From: Crotalaria pallida
Taxonomy: Eukaryota > Streptophyta > Magnoliopsida > Fabales > Fabaceae
Length of the DNA: 64,000 nucleotides
Direction: 5' to 3'
NCBI GenBank assembly: GCA_037953625.1
Contig: CM075655.1
Span: 26,306,001-26,370,000, forward strand
This document shows positions 22,192 through 33,499 of this stretch, in pieces. The notes beneath the pieces were generated by a model, which searched no databases, was not told where the DNA came from, and was given only the letters and a program-made list of their open reading frames with translations. Both the position numbers and the translations under genes were made by a program. Every line of letters starts with the position of its first letter. Position 1 is the stretch's first letter.

Positions 22192-22862
22192 CAAGTTCTG
22201 GGAACATGGCCCTGTACTCTAAGAGTACCAAACTGATGCAACATACTTGATGACACATTCTGGGAATGTGGCCATTGTCTGGGACATGGTTTCTTTGATA
22301 CGTTCTGGGAACGTGATGCACACTCTGGGAGTGGTGCTTGATTATATTCCAAGTATGGTTTGCGATACGTTCTGGGAACGTATGTTAGTGTTCTGGGAAC
22401 ACGTTGGTATAATAATAGAATTAAAGATAAAACCAACCTTGATGATTGTGCATTCATATAGAATGGAAGTTTGGTTGGTAGGAACGTTTATCATATTCTG
22501 GGAATATGAGGAGGGTACTCCGGGAGTACCAAATTGTAACCTACTTGATGACACATTATAGATATGTGGCCAGTGTCTGGGACCTGGTTATATACGTTCT
22601 GGGAACGTATGATAGTGTTCTGGGAACACATTGATAAGCAACCTACTGGATGACACATTATAGATATGTGGCCAGTGTCCGGGACATGGTTTTTATACGT
22701 TCTGGGAACGTATGCGTTCTGGGAACGTGATGCACACTCTGGGAGTGATGCTTATTTATCCAAGTATGGTTTGCTACACGTTTTGGGAACGTGATGCACA
22801 CTCTGGGAGTGAATGCTTATCATCCAAGTATGGTTCGGCATTACGTTCTGGGAACGAATGCC
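22192..22862 (+). repeat. Covarying hairpin block of LTR 1
   Basis: About twenty short palindromes share the form X-C-TGG-G-X'. Stems read include GTACTC-TAA-GAGTAC (22214), CACATTC-TGG-GAATGTG (22254), ATACGTTC-TGG-GAACGTAT (22364), GTGTTC-TGG-GAACAC (22388), CATATTC-TGG-GAATATG (22492), GGTACTC-CGG-GAGTACC (22513) and CACTC-TGG-GAGTG (22321, 22736, 22800). At least seven different stems each keep pairing, while the 3-base centre stays TGG, CGG or TAA. The block lies in the putative intron between the donor at 21114 and an acceptor-like TTATGAG|GTATTGA near 23075. Confidence 0.85.
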
Positions 22863-23564
22863 GGTATTGGATGGACGTCCAAGATGGACTTTTAGAGGCC
22901 TCAGTTGTGGAAGGAAATCATGCATCATGCCACCTGCATTGAAAGAATTATTATAATTAACCGGGTGTGCTCATATGATTATGCATCGTGACTTGCTATA
23001 TGTTGACTTGTGGATGTTAGTTTTATTCTCATTTGATTATGCGAATATGTATAGCTAACCCCCATGCCCTTATGAGGTATTGATCGTGCATCTAGCTTGC
23101 ACAAGAATCAGTAAGGGAAGATGTCCCTTAGGTGCATGCAGAGTGTAGAGAGTGTGGGTTGGGAACCCGTTGTGCAGATATCGAGGATCCGACCAGAAGG
23201 ATGTTTGGACAAAGGACCAGTGACCAGCTCTATAACATTTCTATTTTAATAGAACTTATATGATACATATTTTGGAAAAAGGTATCATAAGAGGAATTCA
23301 GTTTCATAATTATACTTATTTTATAATAATGGACTTGTTACACTTGATATATTTTGGGAGGGTAATATGGTGATTTTACTATGTTTCCGCAAACTCTGAC
23401 TTTACGAGTCACCTTCATTATTAATCAAGTGTTTGTGAAAATAAATTTTTCCAGAGAAGGGATAATTTCTTATTTTCATATCCTTCTCCAACGATAACAA
23501 GTCCAAATATTCTTAAACTTATTATTTTGCTTATAAAGTAAGATGATATACAAGGAGTGTTACA

Positions 23565-23987
23565 GTCATGGGTTCTAGTCTCAGACCTCCCATGTAAACA
23601 AAAAAAAAATGATGTTTTAGTTTTTTAAAATAAGTTTACCTTTTATAATAGTTGTTTATCCTGGGTTACATACACAAATCCTTTTAAAAATTACTACCTT
23701 TGTTTCTAAATATAAGATAATTTTGATAGTTTTATTTTGTCCTTATTTATAAAATTATATATCAATTTTCAATGAGAATTAATTACTTCTTTCCATAAAA
23801 ACCCTTATTTATTTAATACTTTTAATATTTCCAATATTATTAATATGGGTAATTTTGAAAATACATATCAAATGTTCACATCTACAATACCATAACTAAA
23901 TTAACTAACTTCCATATTGGACATTAAATCTACAAAAGGGTCTTATATATATAAGGATAGAGGGAGTGCGTACCGATTCGAATTATA
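23565..23987 (+). mobile_element. Array flank copy 1: SINE 3' half and a MITE
   Basis: After GTCAT (23565-23569) comes the SINE B box and A run to 23604, then the SINE target duplication (23605-23624), spacer, and a Stowaway-like MITE at about 23693-23968 (TACTACCTTTGTTTC start; its end reverse-complements to ACTCCCTCTATCC). The same flank follows LTR 2 (32071) and LTR 3 (40576). Only after LTR 3 does it continue into unrearranged DNA (GAATTATATGCATAAAA). Confidence 0.85.
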
Positions 23988-24004
23988 TGGACATTAAATC
24001 TACA
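23988..24004 (+). repeat. Templated filler at the tandem-duplication junction
   Basis: TGGACATTAAATCTACA at 23988-24004 repeats 23918-23934 exactly, about 70 bases upstream, and is then joined to the middle of an LTR at 24005. The same filler lies at 32494-32510. The undisturbed flank after LTR 3 lacks it. Copied filler at a breakpoint is a known mark of end joining with template use. Confidence 0.85.
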
Positions 24005-24994
24005 CGTTCTGGGAACGTATGATAGTGTTCTGGGAACACATTGATAAGCAACCTACTGGATGACACATTATAGATATGTGGCCAGTGTCAGGGACCTGGT
24101 TTTTATACGTTCTGGGAACGTATGCGTTCTGGGAATGTGATGCACACTCTGGGAGTGATGCTTATTTATCCAAGTATTGTTTGCTACACGTTCTGGGAAC
24201 GTGATGCACACTCTGGGAGTGAATGCTTATCATCCAAGTATGGTTCGGCATTACGTTCTGGGAACGAATGTCGGTGTTCCAGGAACACAACGGTGTATTG
24301 GATGGACGTCCAAGATGGACTTTTAGAGGCCTCAGTTGTGGAAGGAAATCATGCATCATGTCACCTGCATTGAAAGAATTATTATAATTAACCGGGTGTG
24401 CTCATATGATTATGCATCATGACTTGCTATATGTTGACTTGTTGATGTTAGTTTTATTCTCATTTGATTATGCGAATATGTATAGCTAACCTCCATGCCC
24501 TTATTAGGTATTGATCGTGCATCTAGCTTGCACAAGAATCAGTAAGGGAAGATGTCCCTTAGGTGCATGCAGAGTGTAGAGAGTGTGGGTTGGGAACCCG
24601 TTGTGCAGATATCGAGGATCCGACCAGAAGGATGTTTGGACAAAGGACCAGTGACCAGCTCTATAACATTTCTATTTTAATAGAACTTATATGATACATA
24701 TTTTGGAAAAAGGTATCATAAGAGGAATTCAGTTTCATAATTATACTTATTTTATAATAATGGACTTGTTACACTTGATATATTTTGGGAGGGTAATATG
24801 GTGATTTTACTATGTTTCCGCAAACTCTGATTTTACGAGTCACCTTCATTATTAATCAAGTGTTTGTGAAAATAAATTTTTCCAGGGAAGGGATAATTTC
24901 TTATTTTCAGATCCTTCTCCAACGATAACAAGTCCAAATATTCTTAAACTTATTACTTTTCTTATAAAGTAAGATGATATACAAGGAGTGTTAC
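24005..24994 (+). mobile_element. Truncated 5' LTR (copy 1), array unit 1
   Basis: It matches LTR 1 from 22595 to its end and runs into a PBS. The first 2.4 kb, with U3, TATA box and donor site, are missing, so it has no promoter of its own. It shares variants with the copy at 32511 that LTR 2 and LTR 3 lack, as expected if the two were copied together. Confidence 0.9.
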
Positions 24995-25001
24995 CCTTTT
25001 A

Positions 25002-25013
25002 TGGTATCAGAGC
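25002..25013 (+). promoter_or_regulatory. Primer binding site, array unit 1
   Basis: TGGTATCAGAGC, initiator tRNA-Met type, follows the 5' LTR end by 7 bases. Confidence 0.9.
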
Positions 25014-25989
25014 AATGGTCCTGACTCTTGGTCCTTGGGTGTGTGGTCCAATACGCTGGTCATCGATATCTGCAATGTTTCTTGGGAAGTATGCTTTCAT
25101 ATACTTTCAAACTAGAGCTAAGGTTATGAGAAATGGCTCTAGATAAGTAGTTTATTCTGCTATTAAGAAGTGTTCTATGAAGTCTAAATAGAAGTATGAT
25201 AGTCGTATGCTTCTCTTTAGATATGTTGAAAACCCAAAACCACAGTGTTGGTTTATTATGTTTTCATAGAACCAGTGATGAGGAAATTTTAAGGAATTGT
25301 AGTTGAGTCCTCGACTCTGAGGAGGAGTGTCTACCCTCACTCGTGTTAAAGTCAATCAACTTTTCAGACCGAGTGTAGGGCAGTGATCTTCTTAAGGATT
25401 AACCTTGTTGAGTTTGTTAAACTCTAAAGCTATCCTTTCTTTTGTTCCTTTCGGATAAGGGTAGTGATCGAAGTTGCTCAATGTCTTACCCAATCTGTTA
25501 TCTCAAGTGGAGACTCCTACAAATCTTCTTGTAGTCATTTCCATGGTACGTCTGGATCATTCTATTAGACTTTGTCTATGTACCTGTGTCATGAGTACAT
25601 TTGATCTTAAGCACGGTTTGGGAGCCGAGGGATCAAGTGATCATGATTAATGATGATAGAACAACCCTGTATTGGGATTCCCAAAGTTTCGAATTGGGAA
25701 TCCAATGAACCCATATGTTGCTTCTGGGAAGCAATATTAAAAGAAAAAGGGGGTTAAAGAAATCCTGGTTGTAGGAAATGATGTCAGGTTTACCTTTGGG
25801 TAAAGAGATAGAGTTTGGAATCAAGTCAATTCTTGAAACTGATTCTATCTCTACTACCTTTCTAATATGGTACCATCGGGAATGGTCAAATGGGAGAAAC
25901 ACGTAGAAAAGTGCAAGGCTGATTGGAGGTGGGATTAACCCCAAATCAGGATTCGGGGCAGGGATACACTTAAGACTGCATTTTGATCT

Positions 25990-26400
25990 CGATACGGACA
26001 TTATGAGTGGGAAGTAATGCCGTTCGGATTGACTAATGCACTTGTTCTTTTATGGATTATAAGAATGAGACCTTTAGATTACACTGGGATTCGTTTGTGG
26101 TTTATCCTGAGAATCCGGAGGAACATGAGGAACATCTCGGGTTTGTGTTGAGAATCCTGCAAGGGGAATAGTTGTGTGTTAAGCTCGCCAAAGATGAGTT
26201 TTGGTTGAGTGAAGTTACGTTCGCAGGGCATGTGATCTTTAAAGAAGAAAATGCGATGGATCCAGCAAGGGTAAGTTTAGGGTTGAAATAGGAACAGCCT
26301 AAGACTGTGGCTGAGGTGAGAAGTTTCTTAGGGCTGGCTGGATATTATCACCGGAATGTTGAGGGATTTTCTAAGATCGCATGACCTCTGACCAAGTTGA
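25990..26400 (+). pseudogene. Reverse transcriptase remnant (unit 1)
   Basis: Readable pieces include YGHYEWEVMPFGLTNA (RT motif of Ty3 elements), then NPEEHEEHLGFVLRILQ, then KLAKDEFWLSEVTFAGHVI, and PKTVAEVRSFLGLAGYYHRN. The catalytic DD segment has been replaced or mutated (the frame reads through DSFVVYPENPEE). Stops occur after LQGE, before EQPK and after FSKIA. The order matches Ty3/gypsy RT up to the start of the RNase H link. It is non-functional. Confidence 0.85.
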
Positions 26401-27059
26401 CTTGGAAAAGATCAACTGATGGTATTAAATGATAAGGTGTTGTTTAATTATGGTGGGGTGGTGATGGATTATACCCCAACATAATATGATTAGTCCAAGA
26501 GGAATTATGGAAAATGTGAGTAGATTATGATTTAAATCATTTCAGTGATGGATTCAGTTGGAATCAAGGTATTAGATTATGAATAAATCCTATTTTGAGT
26601 TGGATTGGATGAGGTAAAGAAAATGGTTTTGAAATTCTTTGGTTTTACTTCTAAAACTATACTTCATAACCGGTTAGAGTTTCTTGTAACCGGATAGAAG
26701 CTGAAAGTTTAAAATAAAAATTTAAGTCCTTTGTGAAGGAACTTTTGGTATTAGTAGACATATTCCTCCAATCCAAACTCAATGTCAATTACCTAATTAA
26801 AGTTTAAGGAAGGATTTAATGTGATGAAATAACTTAATGCCTTGATTCATCATTGAAATTTATTTAAGAGGATTGAATCATAATACTTATGGATTAATCG
26901 AGAATTGAAATTAAGGAGCTACTCCAATCGGAGAAGGTAGAGAATTGAGCTGAATAATGCAAAAGAGACAATAGGTACCAAGATAAGAAGGTTGTGATTC
27001 ATGAACAAGTTTGGAGTTCGAATGTATGAATGACAATAAGAAGAGGAAGAGTTGAATGT

Positions 27060-27360
27060 AAGATAAAGGCGATGGATGGAGTTTCTTAAAGATTATGACT
27101 TTGAGCTCCATTATCATCCTGGCATAGCAAACGTAGTTGCAGACGATTTGAGCTGATAGGCTATTCTTGTGAGCTCAATGATGGTTAAGGAGGTTATTCT
27201 GATCGAGGAGTTCAGAGACCTAAGTCTGGTAATACAAGAGGAACCATCTAGCGTTAGATTGGAAATGTTGCAAATAATCAACGAATTCTTGAATCGGATT
27301 CGTGAATTACAACCAGGAAACGAGGAGTTAGATTTCTATGAAGAAATGAATGAGATTTAA
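27060..27360 (+). pseudogene. RNase H end / integrase linker remnant (unit 1)
   Basis: At 27067-27154 a frame reads RRWMEFLKDYDFELHYHPGI and NVVADDLS, matching the end of the RNase H domain seen intact at 63200-63300 (minus). It is followed by an open stretch to 27358 beginning SSMMVKEVILIEEFRDLSL, related to the linker in the element at 62782-64000. A stop lies between the two. The spacer 26401-27059 and the stretch 27361-28675 have no readable domain. Confidence 0.75.
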
Positions 27361-28689
27361 TCTTTGAAATTGAAGTCAGGGATTATGGATATTAGAAAAT
27401 ATATTATGGAGGCAAGGGATTTATGAAGTATTGTTTAGAACAACCTAGATGAGAAATCCAAAGGCACGAATTTCAAGAGTAGATTACGTGCGAATCCAAG
27501 TTAGCTATCAACTATCAAGGAATAAGGAATTTCTCGATGTTGGTAAGCATGTATGAGGACTATGGGAGAGTACATGAATTTCGTGCGAGAAATGTTTGAG
27601 TTCAGAATAAGAGAAAGAATGATGAAATACGGGCCTTACTGGAGAAAGAGGCAAAAGTAAATGGGAGAATATCAACCACGGAAATATCAAGGTAATAATG
27701 TGAGGCACATCACTTGGAGTTTAGTTGTGATGTACCTAAGGGAATAGTCAATTCCGATTGTAGGAAGCTGGAGTATTATTCACCGAATTGTCTTGAAGGA
27801 AAAGGTGAGAAAGGAATGGACGAATCCAGCACGAGAAGAATTCACCGGCTGAGATGAGAGTTGAGTATAATCCTGACGTAGACAACCCAAGTCTATCTCT
27901 TCCTTTGATCTGAGTTAACGTAATCAAATGTTTTTGACTACGTTAATCTAATCGTTTGAAAGTATCAATATTCTGTTGGAAGTTCAACTTCAATTTTTCT
28001 GTGATCAAAACCCTTATCACAGTTGGATGTGATAATATTTGTGGACACTACAGAAATAGAAAGATCAGTTATGGCTAGAGAGATTAACAACCACTGGGAT
28101 AGGACAAAACTTTGTCTCCCCAACGGAAATGTCTCTAGAAATTGACTATCTAACTAAGTCTGATAGTGATAATTACCCTATCTTTAAGTTCATCTAACTT
28201 AAAGACCTGTCGTATGATCTTTCTTGCGAAAGATTATATCTGAAAGGGATGATTTTGTTATTAATGGTTTGAATATTAGGACTGATCACCCTAATGTCTC
28301 AAACTATTAAGAAATGAAGTCATACAAATGTTTCTTTGATCGTGCTCGAGAGATCAGAGTGCGCAGCCCAAAAAGTTTTTCCAAAAGGTTTATAGGAAAA
28401 TGTTTTAATTGAAAAATATTTATGTGAAGTATAAAGAGTATTTCTTTTAAAAAAGAAATTCTTTCACCTAAGAGTTTTATGCAAAGAATTTTGGTTTAAG
28501 GTGAAAGGTTTTATTAGAGATGTTTCAAAATAAAAGAACTATATCGAAACTCTTTTAAGTGGGGGAGGACCCTAAAGAACAAATTTTTGGGAGCTAGATG
28601 AAGTTTTCTAGTATAAAAACACTTTGGGAAAGTGGAAAATTTCAAAAGATGAATTTCGGGGACGAAATTCCTTTTAAGTGGGGGAGTAG

Positions 28690-31600
28690 TGTAACACCCC
28701 TAATTTTCGTCTCCCGAGTAATAGGAAATTAATAATAAAAGTTTTATTATTTTCCAAGTTTATATTTAGTATTTAATTAGCCTAAAATATAAAGATAGGT
28801 TGAAATATTTTTATATGGCAAATAAATGCAAAATATGAGGATATTGCATTTTGGTCCCTGAATGAGGACTTAAAAGCAATATTAAAAAGGTTCTTGGAAG
28901 GAAAGATTTAAAAATATTAATTTTTAGATTTTGTACTAATCTAACCGGTTAGTAATGTCCTGTAACCGGTTAGACGATGAACCCAGAAACTGGGTTAGTG
29001 GATTTTGATGAGTAATCACTCGAATAACCCCGAATTCGCCACGATTACAACCAAATTCTAGTGGAGAACCACGCGTCGCCCTGCATGCAACCCTAATTTG
29101 TCTATAAATAGATGAATTTCTGAGGATTTGAGGGTTGATGCAGCTGAATTCTTGTTGAGGAAGGGAATTAGGGTTCCATTTTCGTGTCGAGAAATTTGCC
29201 TTTGTTCTTGAGAGTGAGATCGAGATCCATACACCATTGCAAAGCTTACATCTTGAGCTTTGTAAAAACACCAAATTTGTGAGTTGAGAGTCTGTGTGGA
29301 AGGAGAAATCGATTTGAGAAGTTGGGAGTTGAATTCTGAATCCTCTGTTGTGCATGTTCTGGAAGCTGAGTTCTAGAACTGATTTTGGTAAGTATAGTCA
29401 ATCCTTAAGTCTCAAATCACTTCCATTCCTTAGTACATGTTACCTATATTGAGTCCTAATTGGTTTCCCCAATTTCTTTGGCCAAATGCTATGTCAAATC
29501 TTCTGGTCTTTGGACCCTGTTGATGGAAATCGTGGCTGAGAGCAGAACCTAGGATTTGTGGGGAATCTATGTTGGAGCCTTTCTCTCTGCAATGTTTTGG
29601 ATCAAGCACGAACCTAAGGTAAGGGGGAAGCTTACTATTTGCTAGAATGAGAATAAATTGTGGTAGAATATAGGATGAGTCACCAAGAGACTCAAAGGGC
29701 ATAAGTTGAAATGGATAAATGGCTTGGAGGCCAATTTGAGCTCAATTGTTGTTTTGAGCAATGTTATCTGGATGCATGCAAGCTATGTTGATGCTAAATT
29801 CTGAGTTTAAGTGCTTAATCTAAGTTTTGTTGTATTAAATTGTGTTTATGTGAATTTTCATGCAATTTGATACCATAAACTTGATGCATGCAATATGAAT
29901 GTGTTTCTGGGTGTAAACATGTTTGTTATAAGGCATATGAACTTTGTGCATATTGAGTTTGGGTTAGATTTGAGAAAGGAAGAAAATGAGTTGTTAAAAC
30001 TCTTGTTTTAATGGACTGACTGCATAATCTAACCGGTTACACGATATTCGTAACCGGTTAGACACTGCAGATTTTCAAAGAAAATTAGTTTATTAATCAG
30101 TCCTGAAATCTTAATGGTTTCTGCTCAAATCTAAGCTTTAATTTCAGTATACATGGTCTGAATATGAGTTGTTATAATGCCAAAGTTCAGATTTGAAAGA
30201 TTAAAGTTAATACCTTAAGGTAATGAGATAGTTTCAAGAGGAAATTATGCTCATTGGACAATGAAAGGTGATTTAGACTTTTGAATGATATGAACAGTGG
30301 GTTTGAGGTATAAACATTGTTAAACTGGTTTATGGATTGGGTAGGGAATTTAAGAAAAAGGGTTTTCTGAATTACAATGGTAAACAGTTCAGGTCTGTAA
30401 TTCTAACCGGTTAGCCTGGAACTGTAACCGGTTAGTACCTGAATCTGAAAAATAAAAAGTTAAGTTTTTGAATACCATTGACTTTGTTTTACTCAATCTA
30501 AGTTTAAGGGCATGTTTTGGGATAATTCAAAGGAAAATTTTGTGTCAAAGACTATACCTCAAAGAAATCATTCAAAAGAGAAATTGGAATATTTCTAAAT
30601 CACAGTAATTAATGGAAAAGCCAACCTTAGTAATTATGTATGCAAGGCATGCATAGAGAAAGGTAATATAATAGGTTGGCAAGGATTGTTTATCATGTTC
30701 TGGGAACATGGCCCTGTACTCTAAGAGTACCAAACTGATGCAACATACTTGATGACACATTCTGGGAATGTGGCCATTGTCTGGGACATGGTTTCTTTGA
30801 TACGTTCTGGGAACGTGATGCACACTCTGGGAGTGATGCTTGATTATATTCCAAGTATGGTTTGCGATACGTTCTGGGAACGTATGTTAGTGTTCTGGGA
30901 ACACGTTGGTATAATAATAGAATTAAAGATAAAACCAACCTTGATGATTGTGCATTCATATAGAATGGAAGTTTGGTTGGTAGGAACGTTTATCATATTC
31001 TGGGAATATGAGGAGGGTACTCCGGGAGTACGAAATTGTAACCTACTTGATGACACATTATAGATATGTGGCCAGTGTCTGGGACCTGGTTATATACGTT
31101 CTGGGAACGTATGATAGTGTTCTGGGAACACATTGATAAGCAACCTACTGGATGACACATTATAGATATGTGGCCAGTGTCCGGGACCTGGTTTTTATAC
31201 GTTCTGGGAACGTGATGCACACTCTGGGAGTGATGCTTATTTATCCAAGTATGGTTTTCTACATGTTCTGGGAACGTGATGCACACTCTGGGAGTGAATG
31301 CTTATCATCCAAGTATGGTTCGGCATTACGTTCTGGGAACGAATGTCGGTGTTCCGGGAACACAACGGTGTATTGGATGGACGTCCAAGATGGACTTTTA
31401 GAGGCCTCAGTTGTGGAAGGAAATCATGCATCATGCCACCTGCATTGAAAGAATTATTATAATTAACCGGGTGTGCTCATATGATTATGCATCGTGACTT
31501 GCTATATGTTGACTTGTGGATGTTAGTTTTATTCTCATTTGATTATGCGAATATGTATAGCTAACCGCCATGCCCTTATTAGGTATTGATCGTGCATCTA

Positions 31601-32070
31601 GCTTGCACAAGAATCAGTAAGGGAAGATGTCCCTTAGGTGCATGCAGAGTCTAGAGAGTGTGGGTTGGGAACCCGTTGTGCATATATCGAGGATCCGACC
31701 AGAAGGATGTTTGGACAAAGGACCAGTGACCAGCTCTATAACATTTCTATTTTAATAGAACTTATATGATACATATTTTGGAAAAAGGTATCATAAGAGG
31801 AATTCAGTTTCATAATTATACTTATTTTATAATAATGGACTTGTTACACTTGATATATTTTGGGAGGGTAATATGGTGATTTTACTATGTTTCCGCAAAC
31901 TCTGACTTTACGAGTCACCTTCATTATTAATCAAGTGTTTGTGAAAATAAATTTTTCCAGAGAAGGGATAATTTCTTATTTTCATATCCTTCTCCAACGA
32001 TAACAAGTCCAAATATTCTTAAACTTATTATTTTGCTTATAAAGTAAGATGATATACAAGGAGTGTTACA
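28690..32070 (+). mobile_element. LTR 2 of the tandem array
   Basis: 3,381 bp, complete from TGTAACACCCC to GTGTTACA, preceded by the polypurine tract and followed by GTCAT. It acts as 3' LTR of unit 1. It contains the dyad pair (28942/28963), TATA box (29103-29110), donor (29616), and hairpin block (30690-31375). In the hairpin block the first stem is perfect, CATGTTC-TGG-GAACATG, where LTR 1 has one mismatch. Confidence 0.93.
30690..31375 (+). repeat. Covarying hairpin block of LTR 2
   Basis: Same series as in LTR 1, but one of two adjacent ACGTTC hairpins near 31199 is absent, and an extra GTGTTC-CGG-GAACAC hairpin at about 31350 is present. Hairpins are therefore gained and lost as whole units between otherwise near-identical LTRs. 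Confidence 0.82.
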
Positions 32071-32493
32071 GTCATGGGTTCTAGTCTCAGACCTCCCATG
32101 TAAACAAAAAAAAAATGATGTTTTAGTTTTTTAAAATAAGTTTACCTTTTATAATAGTTGTTTATCCTGGGTTACATACACAAATCCTTTTAAAAATTAC
32201 TACCTTTGTTTCTAAATATAAGATAATTTTGATAGTTTTATTTTGTCCTTATTTATAAAATTATATATCAATTTTCAATGAGAATTAATTACTTCTTTCC
32301 ATAAAAACCCTTATTTATTTAATACTTTTAATATTTCCAATATTATTAATATGGGTAATTTTGAAAATACATATCAAATGTTCACATCTACAATACCATA
32401 ACTAAATTAACTAACTTCCATATTGGACATTAAATCTACAAAAGGGTCTTATATATATAAGGATAGAGGGAGTGCGTACCGATTCGAATTAAA
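32071..32493 (+). mobile_element. Array flank copy 2: SINE 3' half and MITE
   Basis: Copy of 23565-23987, with the SINE B box and A run, target duplication and MITE (about 32199-32473). It ends at the same breakpoint, with the same filler at 32494-32510. Confidence 0.85.
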
Positions 32494-32510
32494 TGGACAT
32501 TAAATCTACA

Positions 32511-33499
32511 CGTTCTGGGAACGTATGATAGTGTTCTGGGAACACATTGATAAGCAACCTACTGGATGACACATTATAGATATGTGGCCAGTGTCAGGGA
32601 CCTGGTTTTATACGTTCTGGGAACGTATGCGTTCTGGGAATGTGATGCACACTCTGGGAGTGATGCTTATTTATCCAAGTATTGTTTGCTACACGTTCTG
32701 GGAACGTGATGCACACTCTGGGAGTGAATGCTTATCATCCAAGTATGGTTCGGCATTACGTTCTGGGAACGAATGTCGGTGTTCCAGGAACACAACGGTG
32801 TATTGGATGGACGTCCAAGATGGACTTTTAGAGGCCTCAGTTGTGGAAGGAAATCATGCATCATGTCACCTGCATTGAAAGAATTATTATAATTAACCGG
32901 GTGTGCTCATATGATTATGCATCGTGACTTGCTATATGTTGACTTGTGGATGTTAGTTTTATTCTCATTTGATTATGCGAATATGTATAGCTAACCTCCA
33001 TGCCCTTATTAGGTATTGATCGTGCATCTAGCTTGCACAAGAATCAGTAAGGGAAGATGTCCCTTAGGTGCATGCAGAGTGTAGAGAGTGTGGGTTGGGA
33101 ACCCGTTGTGCAGATATCGAGGATCCGACCAGAAGGATGTTTGGACAAAGGACCAGTGACCAGCTCTATAACATTTCTATTTTAATAGAACTTATATGAT
33201 ACATATTTTGGAAAAAGGTATCATAAGAGGAATTCAGTTTCATAATTATACTTATTTTATAATAATGGACTTGTTACACTTGATATATTTTGGGAGGGTA
33301 ATATGGTGATTTTACTATGTTTCCGCAAACTCTGATTTTACGAGTCACCTTCATTATTAATCAAGTGTTTGTGAAAATAAATTTTTCCAGGGAAGGGATA
33401 ATTTCTTATTTTCAGATCCTTCTCCAACGATAACAAGTCCAAATATTCTTAAACTTATTACTTTTCTTATAAAGTAAGATGATATACAAGGAGTGTTAC
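32511..33499 (+). mobile_element. Truncated 5' LTR (copy 2), array unit 2
   Basis: Begins at the same LTR base as the copy at 24005, 8,506 bases further on, and ends at GTGTTAC before the PBS at 33507-33518. Identical breakpoints show it is a copy of unit 1 rather than a new insertion. Confidence 0.9.

Larger units (their letters stand above)
20188..23564 (+). mobile_element. LTR 1 of the tandem array (solo, chimeric)
   Basis: It runs from TGTAACACCCCTAATT to GGAGTGTTACA (3,377 bp), flanked by GTCAT at 20183-20187 and 23565-23569. It lacks an attached PBS, so it is a solo LTR. Its hairpin block carries the variants of the truncated 5' LTR copies (two adjacent ACGTTC hairpins near 22697-22727). 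Its last 200 bases carry the variants of LTR 2/LTR 3 (CATATCC and TTATTTTGC rather than CAGATCC and TTACTTTTC). This mix is expected if a 5' and a 3' LTR recombined. About 21 bases are deleted near 22860 relative to the sister copies. Confidence 0.93.
24995..28689 (+). mobile_element. Internal region of array unit 1, decayed Ty3/gypsy pol
   Basis: About 3.7 kb from PBS to polypurine tract (AAGTGGGGGAGTAG, 28676-28689), against roughly 5 kb or more for an autonomous Ty3 element. No gag is recognisable. Pol pieces remain at 25990-26400 and 27060-27360, all broken by stops and frameshifts. One AACCGGTT pair (26667/26687) also lies inside. The element must have depended on another element's proteins if it moved recently. 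Confidence 0.85.

Noticed and set aside
22192..22862. TTCTGGGAA as heat-shock or STAT-type binding sites
   Set aside because: Heat-shock elements need GAA/TTC at 2-base spacing in alternation, plants lack STAT signalling of the animal type, and the arms outside the core vary while staying complementary, which simple sites would not require.
25633..26001. Antisense 122-codon frame (copy at 34138)
   Set aside because: Shadow of the decayed plus-strand reverse transcriptase region.
28936..29355. Antisense 139-codon frame (copy at 37441)
   Set aside because: It lies antisense to the LTR promoter and leader and is interrupted in LTR 1. No domain; repeated only because the LTR is repeated.
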